60,470 bases of DNA from Bacillus timonensis. GTDB taxonomy: Bacteria > Bacillota > Bacilli > Bacillales > Bacillaceae_L. Each line of letters starts with the position of its first letter. The stretch's first letter is position 1. A program made the translations under genes and the position numbers. Where the stretch lies: contig NZ_HE610988.1 of assembly GCF_000285535.1 (NCBI RefSeq), positions 41,896-102,365 on the forward strand. The letters are read 5' to 3'. The notes beneath the pieces were generated by a model. That model did not search any database and was not told the DNA's origin. It saw only the letters and a program-made list of their open reading frames with translations. This document shows positions 1-9,094 of this stretch, one piece after another.

Positions 1-311
1 ATCATTATTTGTGGATCATCTGAAATCTTTTGTAAAAACATCTGTAAAAAAGCAAAACCAATGTCCTTTTGTTTGAGTGTGTGTTCCAGATTAAACTCAT
101 TAATGGTGTATATATGTTTATAAAAAAATGTATCACCAATATTTGATCTAAGTCCTGAAATTCCAACTAATGATAATAAAACAAGTGATGTTAACATTAT
201 ATTTGGCCGAACTAGAATTGGTATTTCACCTTGAAACCTTACAGTTGCAAAAAATCTAGCCATTAAAGCAAAAGTAAATACTAAAGCAAGATTAAACCAT
301 AGAAGAGTCAT
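1..311 (-). CDS. EpsG-family polysaccharide polymerase, N-terminal part
   Basis: The first 103 codons of a membrane protein are present; the gene leaves the window at the left edge, so its 3' end is missing. The ATG at 311 follows a GGAAAG ribosome site. The start is hydrophobic (LWFNLALVFTFALMARFF), a second hydrophobic stretch lies near residues 40-53, and then comes SGLRSNIGDTFFYKHIY, the arginine/aspartate/tyrosine signature that opens EpsG-type (Wzy-like) repeat-unit polymerases. It is the last visible gene of the eps operon, 36 bp after the GT2 gene. Inference: it polymerises or exports the exopolysaccharide repeat units. Confidence 0.75.
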   Translation of the reverse strand, partial: MTLLWFNLALVFTFALMARFFATVRFQGEIPILVRPNIMLTSLVLLSLVGISGLRSNIGDTFFYKHIYTINEFNLEHTLKQKDIGFAFLQMFLQKISDDPQIM

Positions 312-347
312 TGTTTCTTTCCTTTCATTTTTGGATGACTACTTCCC

Positions 348-1235
348 TTAGATAACTGATTTAGTCTTTTGTTGAACATAAAAAGAAAGTAATATTCCAA
401 AAGGAATGGCTAAAGTCGTAAGAAATTTACTTGGGGTCTCCTTTAGAAACGAATAATTTTTTATTAATAAATTACTAGAGACATAATGAATTGCCTGCCT
501 AAATTTAAAAGATTGACTAACAAATGGCAATTTCATAAGTTCTTTCCTATAAAAAGCCCATCCCCTTGGATTTTTTCGATACTGACTAAGCATATTCATT
601 GACGAACCATCTGGTAGATACTCCACGCAACATAAAACCTCATTCATGAGTAGCATTTCATAATCCCTATCAAGCTTATAATATTTATAAGCTAATCCTA
701 CGTACCTCTCATCCTCAAATATAGGGTATGGATAATTTCTTGTTAACTCTGTTCGATAAACAAGTTTTTTATCCCCTGTTACTCCAAGTTTGTGGTATAA
801 GTTGAATAATGACGATGTTTTTAAATCTGAAGGGAGCATCGAACCGATTAATTTTCCAGTTGAATCAGAATCTAAACCAATAATTCCGCTTACCTTATCA
901 CTTCCATGTTTGTTCCAAAAAGAAAGTATTGTTTCAACAGCATTCTCCGGCATAAAGTCATCAGAATCAATGCATACATTTAACTCAGTGTCTATCAATT
1001 CGTAAGCAGTGTTATGAGCGCCATGCATACCTTGATTTTCTTGCCAATGATACCTAATTTCAATTATGTTTTCTTGTTTCCATTGTTTTACGATTTCCTC
1101 AGTATTATCTGTAGAACCATCATCAATAATTAACCAAATAAACTCCTTAGTTGTCTGCTTTATCAATGATTCATAACATGTATGCAAGCAGTATGCACGA
1201 TTATATGTTGGGGTAAATATTGTCAGTTTCTTCAT
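348..1235 (-). CDS. Family 2 glycosyltransferase of the eps operon
   Basis: This 295-residue protein has a GT-A fold at its start: TIFTPTYNRAYCL, then the nucleotide-binding DDGST near residue 38 and the metal-binding DSDD near residues 90-93. A C-terminal hydrophobic stretch (about 270-290) may anchor it at the membrane. It presumably adds one sugar of the exopolysaccharide repeat unit from a nucleotide-sugar donor; donor and acceptor cannot be read from sequence. Its ATG overlaps the stop of the preceding gene by four bases (ATGA), which points to coupled translation. It occupies an EpsE-like slot but shows no recognisable flagellar-clutch feature. Confidence 0.88.
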   Translation of the reverse strand: MKKLTIFTPTYNRAYCLHTCYESLIKQTTKEFIWLIIDDGSTDNTEEIVKQWKQENIIEIRYHWQENQGMHGAHNTAYELIDTELNVCIDSDDFMPENAVETILSFWNKHGSDKVSGIIGLDSDSTGKLIGSMLPSDLKTSSLFNLYHKLGVTGDKKLVYRTELTRNYPYPIFEDERYVGLAYKYYKLDRDYEMLLMNEVLCCVEYLPDGSSMNMLSQYRKNPRGWAFYRKELMKLPFVSQSFKFRQAIHYVSSNLLIKNYSFLKETPSKFLTTLAIPFGILLSFYVQQKTKSVI

Positions 1236-2347
1236 ACAGCTGCCCCCATTTTTACATATAATTCTTGAGTTTTTTTGGCTGAATCCTTTATATCATAGCC
1301 ATTTTTTATTAAGTATTCCGTGCTATTAATACGTGGTTTTACCTTTATTTTTAATTCATCTAATTTATCAATCCACATTGCTTTTTTTGTTATGGGCAAA
1401 TATTCAATTAGACCTATTCCTAAATCAACTTCTGTTGTGATATTATCGGATATTACACACTTTAGCCCTGCACCCTGCGCTTCAATTAAAGTCACAGGTA
1501 AGCCTTCATATAAAGATGGAAATACTAACAAATCAAATGCTTGTAGAAGTCGATTGATGTCAGGCCTGTTCCCGAGAAAAATTACTTTGTTATTTAATTT
1601 TAGTTCTGACACTTTCCTTTCAATATCACCTTTTAATGGGCCATCTCCTACTAATACTAGTTTTGAATTCTGATGAATAGTATTGAACGTCGAAAAAAGA
1701 TCCACTAGAAAAGTATGATTTTTTGGCTTTGAAAATCTGCCAACGTGCCCTAAAAGAAAACAATCTGAACTAATGTTCAGTTCTTTTCGGACTTTTTCCC
1801 TAGTTTTTAATGAAAATACAAACTTCTCACTTTCGATTCCATTGTTGATAATCGTAATTGCTTCTTTCTTTTTACTAAATAGCCACTTTCCTGCAGCATA
1901 AGAACATGCTAGAAAGTTAGTTGCGTAGCGAAATATTCCACTTCCAATCAAGGATTTATAGATGATTGAAGGTAAATTCCCCTCACTTTTTGTACTGTGA
2001 CTATGCGCAATCCTAACCGGTATTCCAGCCTTACTTGCAGAACGAAGGACAAGTCCACTCATTTTATCCATATGAGAATGAACGATTTTGTAAGAGTAGT
2101 GTTCTTTGAAGAAGTGATTCAATGCTTTAACATATCCAAAATGTCCAACATCGGTTATATATGGAATTCGGTGTATTCTTCCACCTAGTTCAAGTATTTC
2201 TTTATCGAAGACCCCTTCCTTACAAGTCAGAAAGTCGAATTGAACCTTTGAGCGGTCAATATTGCGATATAAGTTCATGATGAGGGTTTCGGCTCCACCA
2301 CGATTCATATTAACAACAACATGTAATACTCTTATTGGACCGCCCAT
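1232..2347 (-). CDS. GT4-type glycosyltransferase, EpsF-like
   Basis: This is a 371-residue GT-B enzyme. The N-terminal domain opens with [20 protein letters not shown], typical of EpsF-like GT4 transferases. The C-terminal donor-binding domain carries GHVGRFSKPKNH, LVGDGPL and FPSLYEGLPVTLIEAQ, whose E-x7-E acid pair binds the nucleotide sugar. It starts at 2347 behind a GGGGGAAAG site, overlaps the end of the previous gene by 16 bp, and overlaps the next by four. Role in the repeat unit is inferred from context. Confidence 0.88.
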   Translation of the reverse strand: MGGPIRVLHVVVNMNRGGAETLIMNLYRNIDRSKVQFDFLTCKEGVFDKEILELGGRIHRIPYITDVGHFGYVKALNHFFKEHYSYKIVHSHMDKMSGLVLRSASKAGIPVRIAHSHSTKSEGNLPSIIYKSLIGSGIFRYATNFLACSYAAGKWLFSKKKEAITIINNGIESEKFVFSLKTREKVRKELNISSDCFLLGHVGRFSKPKNHTFLVDLFSTFNTIHQNSKLVLVGDGPLKGDIERKVSELKLNNKVIFLGNRPDINRLLQAFDLLVFPSLYEGLPVTLIEAQGAGLKCVISDNITTEVDLGIGLIEYLPITKKAMWIDKLDELKIKVKPRINSTEYLIKNGYDIKDSAKKTQELYVKMGAAV

Positions 2348-3504
2348 TTTCTTTCCCCCTCTGCTTGCATATACCTACTATAAATCTCAATTTTCTGGTC
2401 TAAAACGGTGTCAATCCCATACTTACTCTCCATTAAGCTTCTACTCATTTTCCCAAGTCTATTTCTTACATATTCGTTGTTTGCTAATTCTTTCATCTTC
2501 GTAGAGAATCCGTCCAAGTCATCATGTTGTAATATCCATCCATTTTCGTTTGTAACAATTAGTTCCTTATGTCCTCGGTTTTCGGTAGCAATTATGGGTA
2601 ATCCACATGCCATGGCTTCCATAACATTAACTGGGAGGCCCTCTCTTAAACTAGAGGCTACTGCAATATCACTTATTCTTAACAACATTTCAATGTCATC
2701 ACGAAGTCCGAGAAATTCTACTTTATCTACTAATCCTAATTCATTAGCAAGTTGGCGACATTCATCTAGTAAAACTCCCTCTCCTGCAAGTAATAACATT
2801 GCGTTAGGAACATCCTCTTTAATAAGCGCAAGGGCCTTTAATAAAAATTGTTGATTTTTATTTTTATTAAATTCAGCAGCATAAAACATCATAATGTTAT
2901 TTGTGTTGAAATCTTCTACTCTTCTTAGCACATTTTTCCTTATCCTATCCACTGGTTGAAACTTTTCTAGATCAACACCTACCCCATATACGTGGTCTAT
3001 GGAACCAGCCTTAAATCTATGTCTTTTCGCAAGTTCATAGTCCTCGGAGTTAATCGTGATAAGACAATCAGTATAAGAAGCTAACAATCTTTCAATCGGA
3101 TAATATAATAGCCAATTAACTAGTGGGGCTCCCTTACAAAAATGAAACCCATGTGCTGTGTAAATTACCTTCGTTCCACTCTTTCGTGCTTGTCGTGCGG
3201 CTAGTCGGCCAAGTACGCCTCCCATTGGTGTGTGACAATGAATGATGCTGTAGTTATTTTCATCAATTATTGCCTTCAATTCTTTGAACGCCCCAATATT
3301 CTTCACATGAAAGGGTGAACGTTGGATTGGGATATTGTATTTTTTCGAAACAAAAGGAAGTTCAAGATTGCCATTTGCGGCAATATGAACTTCCCAGCCT
3401 TGTTCTTTAAACCATTTTAAATAGGGTAAATGAAAGCTTTTGAAATGATAATCGACCGTAGCAACAAATAACACCTTCTTTTTTGTGCCTTCGACCATAC
3501 TCAT
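2332..3504 (-). CDS. GT4-type glycosyltransferase, EpsD-like
   Basis: This is a 390-residue GT-B glycosyltransferase. The N-terminal acceptor domain starts [20 protein letters not shown], and [18 protein letters not shown] is the conserved segment of EpsD/CapM-like enzymes. The C-terminal domain has [17 protein letters not shown] and [18 protein letters not shown] with the donor-binding glutamates. The ATG overlaps the galU-type stop by four bases. Together with the EpsC-like dehydratase upstream it probably acts early in assembling the sugar repeat; the exact sugar is unknown. Confidence 0.88.
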   Translation of the reverse strand: MSMVEGTKKKVLFVATVDYHFKSFHLPYLKWFKEQGWEVHIAANGNLELPFVSKKYNIPIQRSPFHVKNIGAFKELKAIIDENNYSIIHCHTPMGGVLGRLAARQARKSGTKVIYTAHGFHFCKGAPLVNWLLYYPIERLLASYTDCLITINSEDYELAKRHRFKAGSIDHVYGVGVDLEKFQPVDRIRKNVLRRVEDFNTNNIMMFYAAEFNKNKNQQFLLKALALIKEDVPNAMLLLAGEGVLLDECRQLANELGLVDKVEFLGLRDDIEMLLRISDIAVASSLREGLPVNVMEAMACGLPIIATENRGHKELIVTNENGWILQHDDLDGFSTKMKELANNEYVRNRLGKMSRSLMESKYGIDTVLDQKIEIYSRYMQAEGERKWAVQ

Positions 3505-4379
3505 TTCACCAACTCTTTATTCATAATATCTTTTAGATATTCGAGAAGCTCTACTCTTAAATCCTCTCTTTTTAACGCAAATTCAAGTGTTGTTTGAATA
3601 AACCCCAACTTCTCCCCAACATCGTATCGAATACCCTCAAAATCATATGCATATACAGCTTCATATTGATTCAACCCTGAAATCGCATCGGTCAATTGAA
3701 TTTCTCCACCCGCTCCCGGTTGTTGATTCTCCAGGATTTCAAAAATTCGTGGATTTAGAATATAGCGCCCCATGATAGCTAAATTTGAAGGTGCATCTTT
3801 TTGTTTTGGTTTTTCAACAAGATGATTTACACTATAAAAGCGTTCACCATGTTGATTTCCATCGACAATTCCATAACGATGAACTTCTTTTTCCGGAACT
3901 GTTTGAACTCCTAAAATGGATGCATTGTATCGCTCATATTGCTCAATCATTTGTTTTAAGCATGGTTTTTCTGCTGATACAATGTCATCACCTAGTAAGA
4001 CAGCGAAAGGTTCATTTCCAATAAACTTACGGGCACACCAGATTGCATGACCTAGACCCTTTGGTTCTTTTTGACGGATATAGTGAATATCTACAAGCTT
4101 TGATGCCTTTTGTACCTCGTCTAACAACTCAAACTTTCCTTTATCAATAAGGTTTTGTTCAAGTTCAAAGGAGTGATCAAAATGATCCTCAATTGCCCGT
4201 TTTCCTTTACCTGTTACGATAATGATATCTTCAATTCCCGATTCGACTGCTTCTTCAATGATATATTGAATTGTCGGTTTATCGACAATTGGTAACATTT
4301 CTTTTGGCATTGCTTTTGTTGCTGGAAGAAATCTTGTTCCTAGTCCAGCAGCTGGTATAATTGCTTTTCTTACCTTCAA
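3501..4379 (-). CDS. gtaB: UTP-glucose-1-phosphate uridylyltransferase
   Basis: This 292-residue enzyme makes UDP-glucose from UTP and glucose-1-phosphate, a precursor for exopolysaccharide, teichoic acid and glycolipid. The N-terminal nucleotide loop ([20 protein letters not shown]), the [10 protein letters not shown] metal/sugar segment and NHLVEKPK are all intact, and the length is that of bacterial GalU/GtaB. It sits inside the eps operon, 19 bp after epsC and overlapping the next gene by 4 bp, so it is likely a dedicated EPS copy (YngB/GtaB type) rather than the housekeeping gene; which it is cannot be settled here. Confidence 0.9.
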   Translation of the reverse strand: MKVRKAIIPAAGLGTRFLPATKAMPKEMLPIVDKPTIQYIIEEAVESGIEDIIIVTGKGKRAIEDHFDHSFELEQNLIDKGKFELLDEVQKASKLVDIHYIRQKEPKGLGHAIWCARKFIGNEPFAVLLGDDIVSAEKPCLKQMIEQYERYNASILGVQTVPEKEVHRYGIVDGNQHGERFYSVNHLVEKPKQKDAPSNLAIMGRYILNPRIFEILENQQPGAGGEIQLTDAISGLNQYEAVYAYDFEGIRYDVGEKLGFIQTTLEFALKREDLRVELLEYLKDIMNKELVK

Positions 4380-4398
4380 TTCTCTACTCTCCTCTCCT

Positions 4399-6228
4399 TT
4401 AACCTGGAATGGTCAATAATCGTTTTTGAGGGAGTGGCGTTCTATTTGCCAAGCTTACAAGCTGCTCCCGGATCTCTTGCTTTGTTAAACCACTATAGGT
4501 TGAGATTATTTTTTCTATTTCTTCTATATACAGCTCAGCGGTTTTACCAACATATATATTTGGATAGACCTGCGTGTCATGCACTTCATCGTCCTTTAAT
4601 AATTCTTCAAAGAGCTTCTCACCAGGTCTCATACCTGAAAACTCAATGCCTACCTCATCAACAGAATACCCTGATAGCTTAATTAAATTTTTCGCTAAAT
4701 CAACAATCTTAACAGGATCACCCATATCCAGAACAAAGATTTCGCCGCCTTGTGCCAAAGCACCTGCCTGAATGACTAATCTCGATGCTTCTGGAATGGT
4801 CATAAAATATCGAACCATATCCGGATGGGTAACGGTAACAGGTCCACCTTTGGCAATTTGCCTTTTAAATAATGGGATGACACTCCCGCGGCTTCCTAAC
4901 ACATTTCCAAAACGAACAGCAACGAATTTCGTTTTACTTGTTCTCCCCATATTTTGAACAATCATTTCTGCTAATTTCTTTGTCGCCCCCATCACACTTG
5001 TTGGGTTTACTGCTTTATCAGTTGAAACCATTACAAATGTATGAACGCCACACCATTCAGCAGCTTCAGCTACATTTTTCGTTCCAATGATGTTGTTTTT
5101 AATGGCTTCTTCCGGATTTCGTTCCATTAGTGGTACATGCTTATGAGCTGCAGCGTGATAGACAACATCAGGCCGATATGTACTCATTACGTCCAACATT
5201 TTTTGTTTATCTTGCACATCTGCAATTTCGGTTGTTATGTCTATTTTTGAAGATTGATAGGCTTCATTTAATTCAAGTTCGATTGTATAAATGCTGTTTT
5301 CACCATGTCCAAGTAAGATAAGCTGTTTTGGATGAAACTTTGCTACCTGTCTACAAATCTCTGAACCTATTGAACCCCCTGCTCCAGTTACAAGTACAAT
5401 CTTATCAGTGACATAGTCTGAAATACTCTCCGTATCAAGTTCAACAGGATGCCTTCCTAATAAATCTTCCACTTGCACATCTCTGAATTGGTTAACTGCC
5501 ACCTTACCGGTAAGGAGGTCCTCAAGCATCGGAAGAATTTGTGTTTTGGCCTTCGTTTTAGCACATTCCTGAAAAATTTTATTAAGTTCTCTTTTACTTA
5601 GTGAAGGAATTGCAATGATGATATTAGCCACATTTTTTTCTCTTACTACCTCCTCGATACTTTCTATTCCTCCTAACACGGGAATGCCTAAAATATCGAG
5701 ATTTTGTTTTTTCACATTATCATCTATGAATCCTATAGGTATTAGTTCAGATTCATTGTTATTTTTAATTTGTCTCACAATCATTGTGCCTGCAGCACCT
5801 GCCCCGATAATGAGTGTTCGTTTTCGATGATCGTTCTTTTTGATGTACGTGTCACGATAGATTCTCCAGCAAAATCTTGTTCCTCCAATGGATAATACGA
5901 GGAGCAACCAGGTGACAGCAAGAAAGCGAGTATAAATCTCATGATTTATAATGAATTGCATGATTGCTGCTAAAACCACCGTAGAAGTTACAGACTTTGC
6001 AATGATGACGAGTTCGCCAATACTTGCATATTCCCATGCCTTTTTATAAAGCTTAAATTGATGTGCAAATAAATGATGACTGATTAAAAATGAAAAATAA
6101 ATAAAAATAGTTACGAATGTAAAAATAGAAAACCTAGCATCTACCAAATAGTGGCTAAGAAAGATACAAGATAACACAATGATTGAATCAATAAAAATAA
6201 ATAATGATATTCTCTGTCGATATGTCAA
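4399..6228 (-). CDS. epsC: Membrane UDP-sugar 4,6-dehydratase (EpsC/CapD family)
   Basis: This 609-residue protein has about four N-terminal membrane segments (residues 7-125), a CoA-binding-like Rossmann domain ([14 protein letters not shown], about 140) and a C-terminal SDR domain ([15 protein letters not shown]). The catalytic triad is the S-M-K form of membrane dehydratases ([21 protein letters not shown]), with Met in place of the usual SDR Tyr. The family converts UDP-GlcNAc to a 4-keto-6-deoxy sugar at the inner membrane. The start is TTG behind GGGGAGAGG. It follows the probable EAR RNA, as epsC does in B. subtilis. Confidence 0.88.
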   Translation of the reverse strand: MTYRQRISLFIFIDSIIVLSCIFLSHYLVDARFSIFTFVTIFIYFSFLISHHLFAHQFKLYKKAWEYASIGELVIIAKSVTSTVVLAAIMQFIINHEIYTRFLAVTWLLLVLSIGGTRFCWRIYRDTYIKKNDHRKRTLIIGAGAAGTMIVRQIKNNNESELIPIGFIDDNVKKQNLDILGIPVLGGIESIEEVVREKNVANIIIAIPSLSKRELNKIFQECAKTKAKTQILPMLEDLLTGKVAVNQFRDVQVEDLLGRHPVELDTESISDYVTDKIVLVTGAGGSIGSEICRQVAKFHPKQLILLGHGENSIYTIELELNEAYQSSKIDITTEIADVQDKQKMLDVMSTYRPDVVYHAAAHKHVPLMERNPEEAIKNNIIGTKNVAEAAEWCGVHTFVMVSTDKAVNPTSVMGATKKLAEMIVQNMGRTSKTKFVAVRFGNVLGSRGSVIPLFKRQIAKGGPVTVTHPDMVRYFMTIPEASRLVIQAGALAQGGEIFVLDMGDPVKIVDLAKNLIKLSGYSVDEVGIEFSGMRPGEKLFEELLKDDEVHDTQVYPNIYVGKTAELYIEEIEKIISTYSGLTKQEIREQLVSLANRTPLPQKRLLTIPG

Positions 6229-6252
6229 ATCCTCTCCCCCTTTCTTACCACT

Positions 6253-6401
6253 TTAATTCCTTGATTTTTCAAGCATATATTCACGTCGCTTTATAGCATT
6301 TTCTAAAATCAGTTTGATTTCCACTTTTCCTTTTTTGCTTCTTGTTTTATATATCTAATTGCTTTCTTTATAGATTTTGGAAAATGATTAATCTCTTGCA
6401 A
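6253..6401 (-). CDS. Small basic ORF before epsC, split by a frameshift
   Basis: A good ribosome site (AAAGGAG) precedes a TTG at 6401 and a 30-codon frame (QEINHFPKSIKKAIRYIK...) that stops at 6309. The -1 frame continues as a second short frame (GTG 6324 to TAA 6253, ...KLILENAIKRREYMLEK). The two join if the A6 run at 6331-6336 had one more A, giving about 49 very basic, helical residues. I do not recognise the family. It lies between a long hairpin and epsC, so it would be co-transcribed with eps. It may be a real small protein, a frameshifted remnant, or chance. Confidence 0.35.
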
Positions 6402-6428
6402 CCAGCACACTCCTTTAAAATTACTATC

Positions 6429-6466
6429 TTACCTATGTGATTTTTCGTAAAAAAACACATAGGTAA
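6429..6466 (-). other. Long hairpin between EAR RNA and epsC
   Basis: An 11-bp perfect stem (TTACCTATGTG pairing with CACATAGGTAA) continues as a T-run/A-run pair in the loop. On the transcribed strand it follows the EAR-like RNA and precedes the small ORF. No U-tract follows the 3' arm, so it is not a textbook terminator. It may be an RNA-processing or pausing element. Confidence 0.5.
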
Positions 6467-6477
6467 AATATAATTTA

Positions 6478-6610
6478 GAAATGGGCATCTAACCCGTCCT
6501 CACACCACACTATCGACGACTTGCGTCTAAGGTTGTTAACCCACAGCATGACCGAGTGCCTCCGATTGATAGTGGTAAGGAGACATCACCAATAACACGA
6601 TTAAAAGAAC
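6478..6610 (-). ncRNA. Probable EAR (epsC) antitermination RNA
   Basis: A roughly 130-nt non-coding stretch lies between the EpsB-like kinase and epsC, the position of the EAR element in the B. subtilis eps operon. It has a closing helix (6568-6580 with 6498-6514), an inner GAC-GCAA-GTC hairpin with a GNRA loop (6518-6527) and a GGTT-AACC hairpin (6531-6541). It is markedly more GC-rich than its flanks. In B. subtilis EAR allows RNA polymerase to read through distant terminators in the long eps operon. The identification rests on position and structure, not on a covariance-model search. Confidence 0.72.
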
Positions 6611-6653
6611 ATACATTTCTTAATAACGAACATTCCTTCCGTAAAAAAAGGCC

Positions 6654-7328
6654 TTAATTTTGTTTTTCATTTATAACAACACCGATAATCTTGGCCCTTG
6701 CTAAATCTAATTGTCTTTTCATTTCAATTGCCTTTTTCGTATCTGTTTTACCGCTTTTAACGACTAAAATCACTCCGTCACATACACTTGCTAGTATTTG
6801 GGTATCAGAAAGTTCTAGAAACGGTGGGGAATCAATTAAAACGATATTATATGTTTTGGAAGCTTTTTGTAACAAATCAAACATGGCCATTGATCCAATT
6901 AAATCAGACGAAATGGCCGGAAGAGAACCACTTGTTAACACATCTAGTCTTCCGATATCCGTATGCATCACTGTTTCATCCAAACTTAACTTTCCTCTTA
7001 ATACATCTGTTAAGCCTGTTGTGTTTTCCATACTAAAAATCGAGTGAAGTGCTGGTTTTTTCAAATTTGTATCAATAAGTAAAACTCTATCCTTATTTTG
7101 AGCAAGTGAGATAGCTAAATTTGAAACGATTGTTGATTTTCCTTCTGAATGACCAGGAGAGGTAACTAATATTGTTTGATTTTTATTCACACCATTTATA
7201 AATTGCAAATTTGTTCGTATCGTCCGGAACTGCTCAGATATGATGGAATCTGGATACGAGTGGGTAGTTACTCCACTTTTTTTGATAAATTCATTTTGTT
7301 TAAAAAGATTAGGAATCAATGGTCTCAC
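6654..7328 (-). CDS. epsB: CpsD/CapB-family tyrosine kinase, EpsB-like
   Basis: This 224-residue bacterial tyrosine kinase belongs to the P-loop BY-kinase family. Visible motifs are ISEQFRTIRTNLQF, Walker A (SPGHSEGKSTIVSNLA), Walker A' (VLLIDTNLKKP) and Walker B (NIVLIDSPP). The usual C-terminal tyrosine cluster is not evident; the protein ends IIGVVINEKQN. Its partner is the membrane modulator encoded just upstream, whose reading frame overlaps it by 20 bp. The start is GTG at 7328, overlapping an AAGGGG site. It controls polymer length or export together with EpsA. Confidence 0.87.
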   Translation of the reverse strand: MRPLIPNLFKQNEFIKKSGVTTHSYPDSIISEQFRTIRTNLQFINGVNKNQTILVTSPGHSEGKSTIVSNLAISLAQNKDRVLLIDTNLKKPALHSIFSMENTTGLTDVLRGKLSLDETVMHTDIGRLDVLTSGSLPAISSDLIGSMAMFDLLQKASKTYNIVLIDSPPFLELSDTQILASVCDGVILVVKSGKTDTKKAIEMKRQLDLARAKIIGVVINEKQN

Positions 7329-8048
7329 CCCTTATACTGACGACTTGCTTTTTTGACTTTTTTCTCAAGGTATTCTTTTTATTTATTTTCGATACACTTC
7401 CTAATACCGGAACACCTAAAGCTTTATTTACATCCTGAACGGTCAAAAGTGAGTTATCCAATGAATTTAGTAATAATACAATTCCTATTCCACCTATTAT
7501 TCCTCCAATAATTCCTGCCATTTTTAAAGTGGAATTATCACCGTTTATCTGCTGTGGGCGTACTGTCGATTGCTCCAATATACTAATTTGAACATCATAA
7601 TTTGTTTCTTTTGGTCCCTTTTTTGAAAGACAGCTGAAGTTGCATTTGCAATCGCAACCGCCCTTTCCGGATTCACATCAATAACGCTAATGTTTACCCT
7701 TTGGGACGTACCTACAACACTAGCAGAAATTTGGTTTGCCAAACTATCCGGTGATTGGTTCAAGTCAAGTTCTTCAATTACTTCTTCTAGAATCGGTGGG
7801 TCCTTGAGTACAACCAAAAGTGTTTGTATTTGTTCCGAACTCGCATGGATCATTAACCTTGTAGTATATTGGTATACGGGTGTATCATTATTTTCTGCAT
7901 AATAATAACCTGCTACTGTTGATAGAATCGTAAATATTACAATAATCCACCAACGTCTCTTTAAAATTAAAAATATGTTCCGTAAGTCTATTTCCTTTTC
8001 CGTCTGTTCTATCCCATAATTAGTTGGCATTTGTAAGTTTTGTTTCAC
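7309..8048 (-). pseudogene. epsA: EpsA-like Wzz chain-length modulator, frameshifted
   Basis: Two frames together make one Wzz-family protein. The first (8048 to 7545) has the N-terminal domain and first membrane helix (LILKRRWWIIVIFTILSTVAG) up to NATSAVFQK. The second, ending at 7309, has the second helix (MAGIIGGIIGGIGIVLLL) and the tail that activates the kinase. The frames join in the A6 run at 7619-7624: one extra A gives KKGPKETNYDVQISILEQ and restores an intact protein of about 245 residues. It is the first gene of the eps operon. Either the base is missing from the assembly, or the gene is broken or uses slippage. Confidence 0.85.
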
Positions 8049-8084
8049 TTCATCACCTGCTTAGTTTTTATTCCACGGGCAGAG

Positions 8085-8100
8085 GTTCTTCATAAAGAAC
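8085..8100. promoter_or_regulatory. SinR-type operator in the eps leader
   Basis: The 16-mer GTTCTTCATAAAGAAC has six-base inverted arms. Its lower strand contains GTTCTTT, which fits the SinR half-site GTTCTYT. It lies in the eps leader 37 bp upstream of the epsA start, and an identical 16-mer lies at 8174-8189. Two sites 89 bp apart could support cooperative repression. Confidence 0.72.
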
Positions 8101-8167
8101 AAATTATGTAAAAAAATAAGCCTTTTATTTGCAATTGTTCAATTTGGAAAACAGTTACTATATCCCT

Positions 8168-8196
8168 ATTCTAGTTCTTCATAAAGAACATGTCAA
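8168..8196 (-). promoter_or_regulatory. eps promoter with operator filling the spacer
   Basis: On the minus strand, -35 TTGACA (8196-8191) and -10 TAGAAT (8173-8168) are separated by exactly 17 bp. That spacer contains the whole 16-bp palindrome GTTCTTTATGAAGAAC (8174-8189). A repressor bound here would cover the promoter core. This is the only consensus-quality promoter seen upstream of the eps genes, and it lies downstream of the XRE gene's stop. Confidence 0.78.
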
Positions 8197-8226
8197 TTAA
8201 ATAATTGGTAATTAAGTACTATTTTT

Positions 8227-8577
8227 TCAATCTTGAGTGTTATAGTTTTTGATTTTTGCTATTGTATCTGCCATTGTTTTTAATTCATCAAATGAAACAT
8301 TTTTGCTCTTCATCTCTTGTGATAACATGAACCAGTCCATATCCATCGCAACCATCTTGCTGGGATCTTTATTGTCCACATCAAAAAAATAAGAAATATC
8401 AACTTTATAATAGTTTGTAAGTCTTTCTAGGAATTCAACGGTTGGCTTTCGTATGCCCCTTTCAATTTTAGAAAGGTTACTGTAATTGAATTCAATTTCT
8501 TCTCCTAATTCCTTCAAGGTTTGGCCGTGTTGAAGTCGTAATGTTTTAATTTGATCTCCGATATGCCTTTTTTTCAT
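8227..8577 (-). CDS. XRE-family regulator upstream of eps (SlrR-like position)
   Basis: This 116-residue protein has an N-terminal HTH_3/XRE domain (IGDQIKTLRLQHGQTLKELGEEI, then NYSNLSKIERGIRKPTVEFLERLTNYY). The C-terminal segment (DMDWFMLSQEMKSKNVSFDELKTMADTI) has the W/L/S-x-E pattern of Sin dimerisation helices. B. subtilis slrR also neighbours eps but is divergent; here the gene points the same way and ends 31 bp before the eps -35 box. I infer a SinR/SlrR-type biofilm regulator. A generic XRE repressor remains possible. Confidence 0.75.
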   Translation of the reverse strand: MKKRHIGDQIKTLRLQHGQTLKELGEEIEFNYSNLSKIERGIRKPTVEFLERLTNYYKVDISYFFDVDNKDPSKMVAMDMDWFMLSQEMKSKNVSFDELKTMADTIAKIKNYNTQD

Positions 8578-8610
8578 AGATACAAAAAATCCCCTCGCAT
8601 TTGAATGTGT

Positions 8611-8634
8611 ACTTTATTGTTCTTAATAAAGTAC
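8611..8634. promoter_or_regulatory. Degenerate SinR-type site before the XRE gene
   Basis: GTTCTTAATAAAGTAC (8619-8634) differs from the palindrome consensus at one arm base plus the spacer. It is overlapped by a separate inverted repeat, ACTTTATT...AATAAAGT (8611-8632). It lies about 35 bp upstream of the XRE start, where a promoter would be. Confidence 0.5.
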
Positions 8635-8756
8635 GTAATTGAACTATAGCATGATTTGACTTTTTGAACAATAGGATTTTTTAAATATTTAATATATATG
8701 TGAAAATCCATTTAGAATTCCATTTTTTCATTATAACGAAGTATTCAAAAACACTA

Positions 8757-8802
8757 TTAAAAAAAGGATTATCCCAAAGTGTATACGAACTGGGACATCC
8801 TT
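8757..8802 (-). terminator. Terminator of the zinc-ribbon gene
   Basis: On the minus strand the stem AAGGATGTCCCA...TGGGATAATCCTT is followed by a T-run, 18 bp after the stop of the 8820-9020 gene. It separates that gene from the XRE gene. Confidence 0.8.
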
Positions 8803-8819
8803 AATAAGCTGTTTAATTC

Positions 8820-9020
8820 CTATATGTATTTTTCTATTTTGTTTTTTGCAATATCCTCACTTTTATTTTCAGTAAAAACAAAGCTCTTGAATGTGTAAAC
8901 TTCCGCGTCCATTGCTTTAAGATTTGTTAGATCTTTTTGGCATACGGGACACAACCATTTACCGAGTTTACTGGCACTATATGATAGCCTGCAGCATCTA
9001 TCGCATATTTTCTTGTACAT
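8820..9020 (-). CDS. Small zinc-ribbon protein with SinR-type promoter
   Basis: This is a 66-residue protein with two cysteine knuckles, CDRC (residues 6-9, followed by a third Cys) and CPVC (24-27), spaced as in rubredoxin-like zinc ribbons, then a charged helical tail. I do not recognise a named family. ATG 9020 has an AAAAAGGAATG site. Its promoter (TATAAT at 9124-9119) is followed at once by a palindromic operator, and a terminator follows the gene, so it is a single-gene unit inside the biofilm island. It could be an adaptor or regulator; no function can be assigned. Confidence 0.7.
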   Translation of the reverse strand: MYKKICDRCCRLSYSASKLGKWLCPVCQKDLTNLKAMDAEVYTFKSFVFTENKSEDIAKNKIEKYI

Positions 9021-9094
9021 GAAATTATCACATTCCTTTTTACCTTATTGAATTCTTGATTTAGAACACAATAAAATTTGAGGTTACTAAATTC

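Noticed and set aside
6429-6466. Intrinsic terminator before epsC
   Set aside because: The stem is strong but no T-tract follows on the transcribed strand, and epsC onward lacks another promoter.
7309-8048. Annotating the two halves of the EpsA-like gene as separate proteins
   Set aside because: Each half is an incomplete Wzz domain and one added A joins them exactly; the second half also lacks a proper start.
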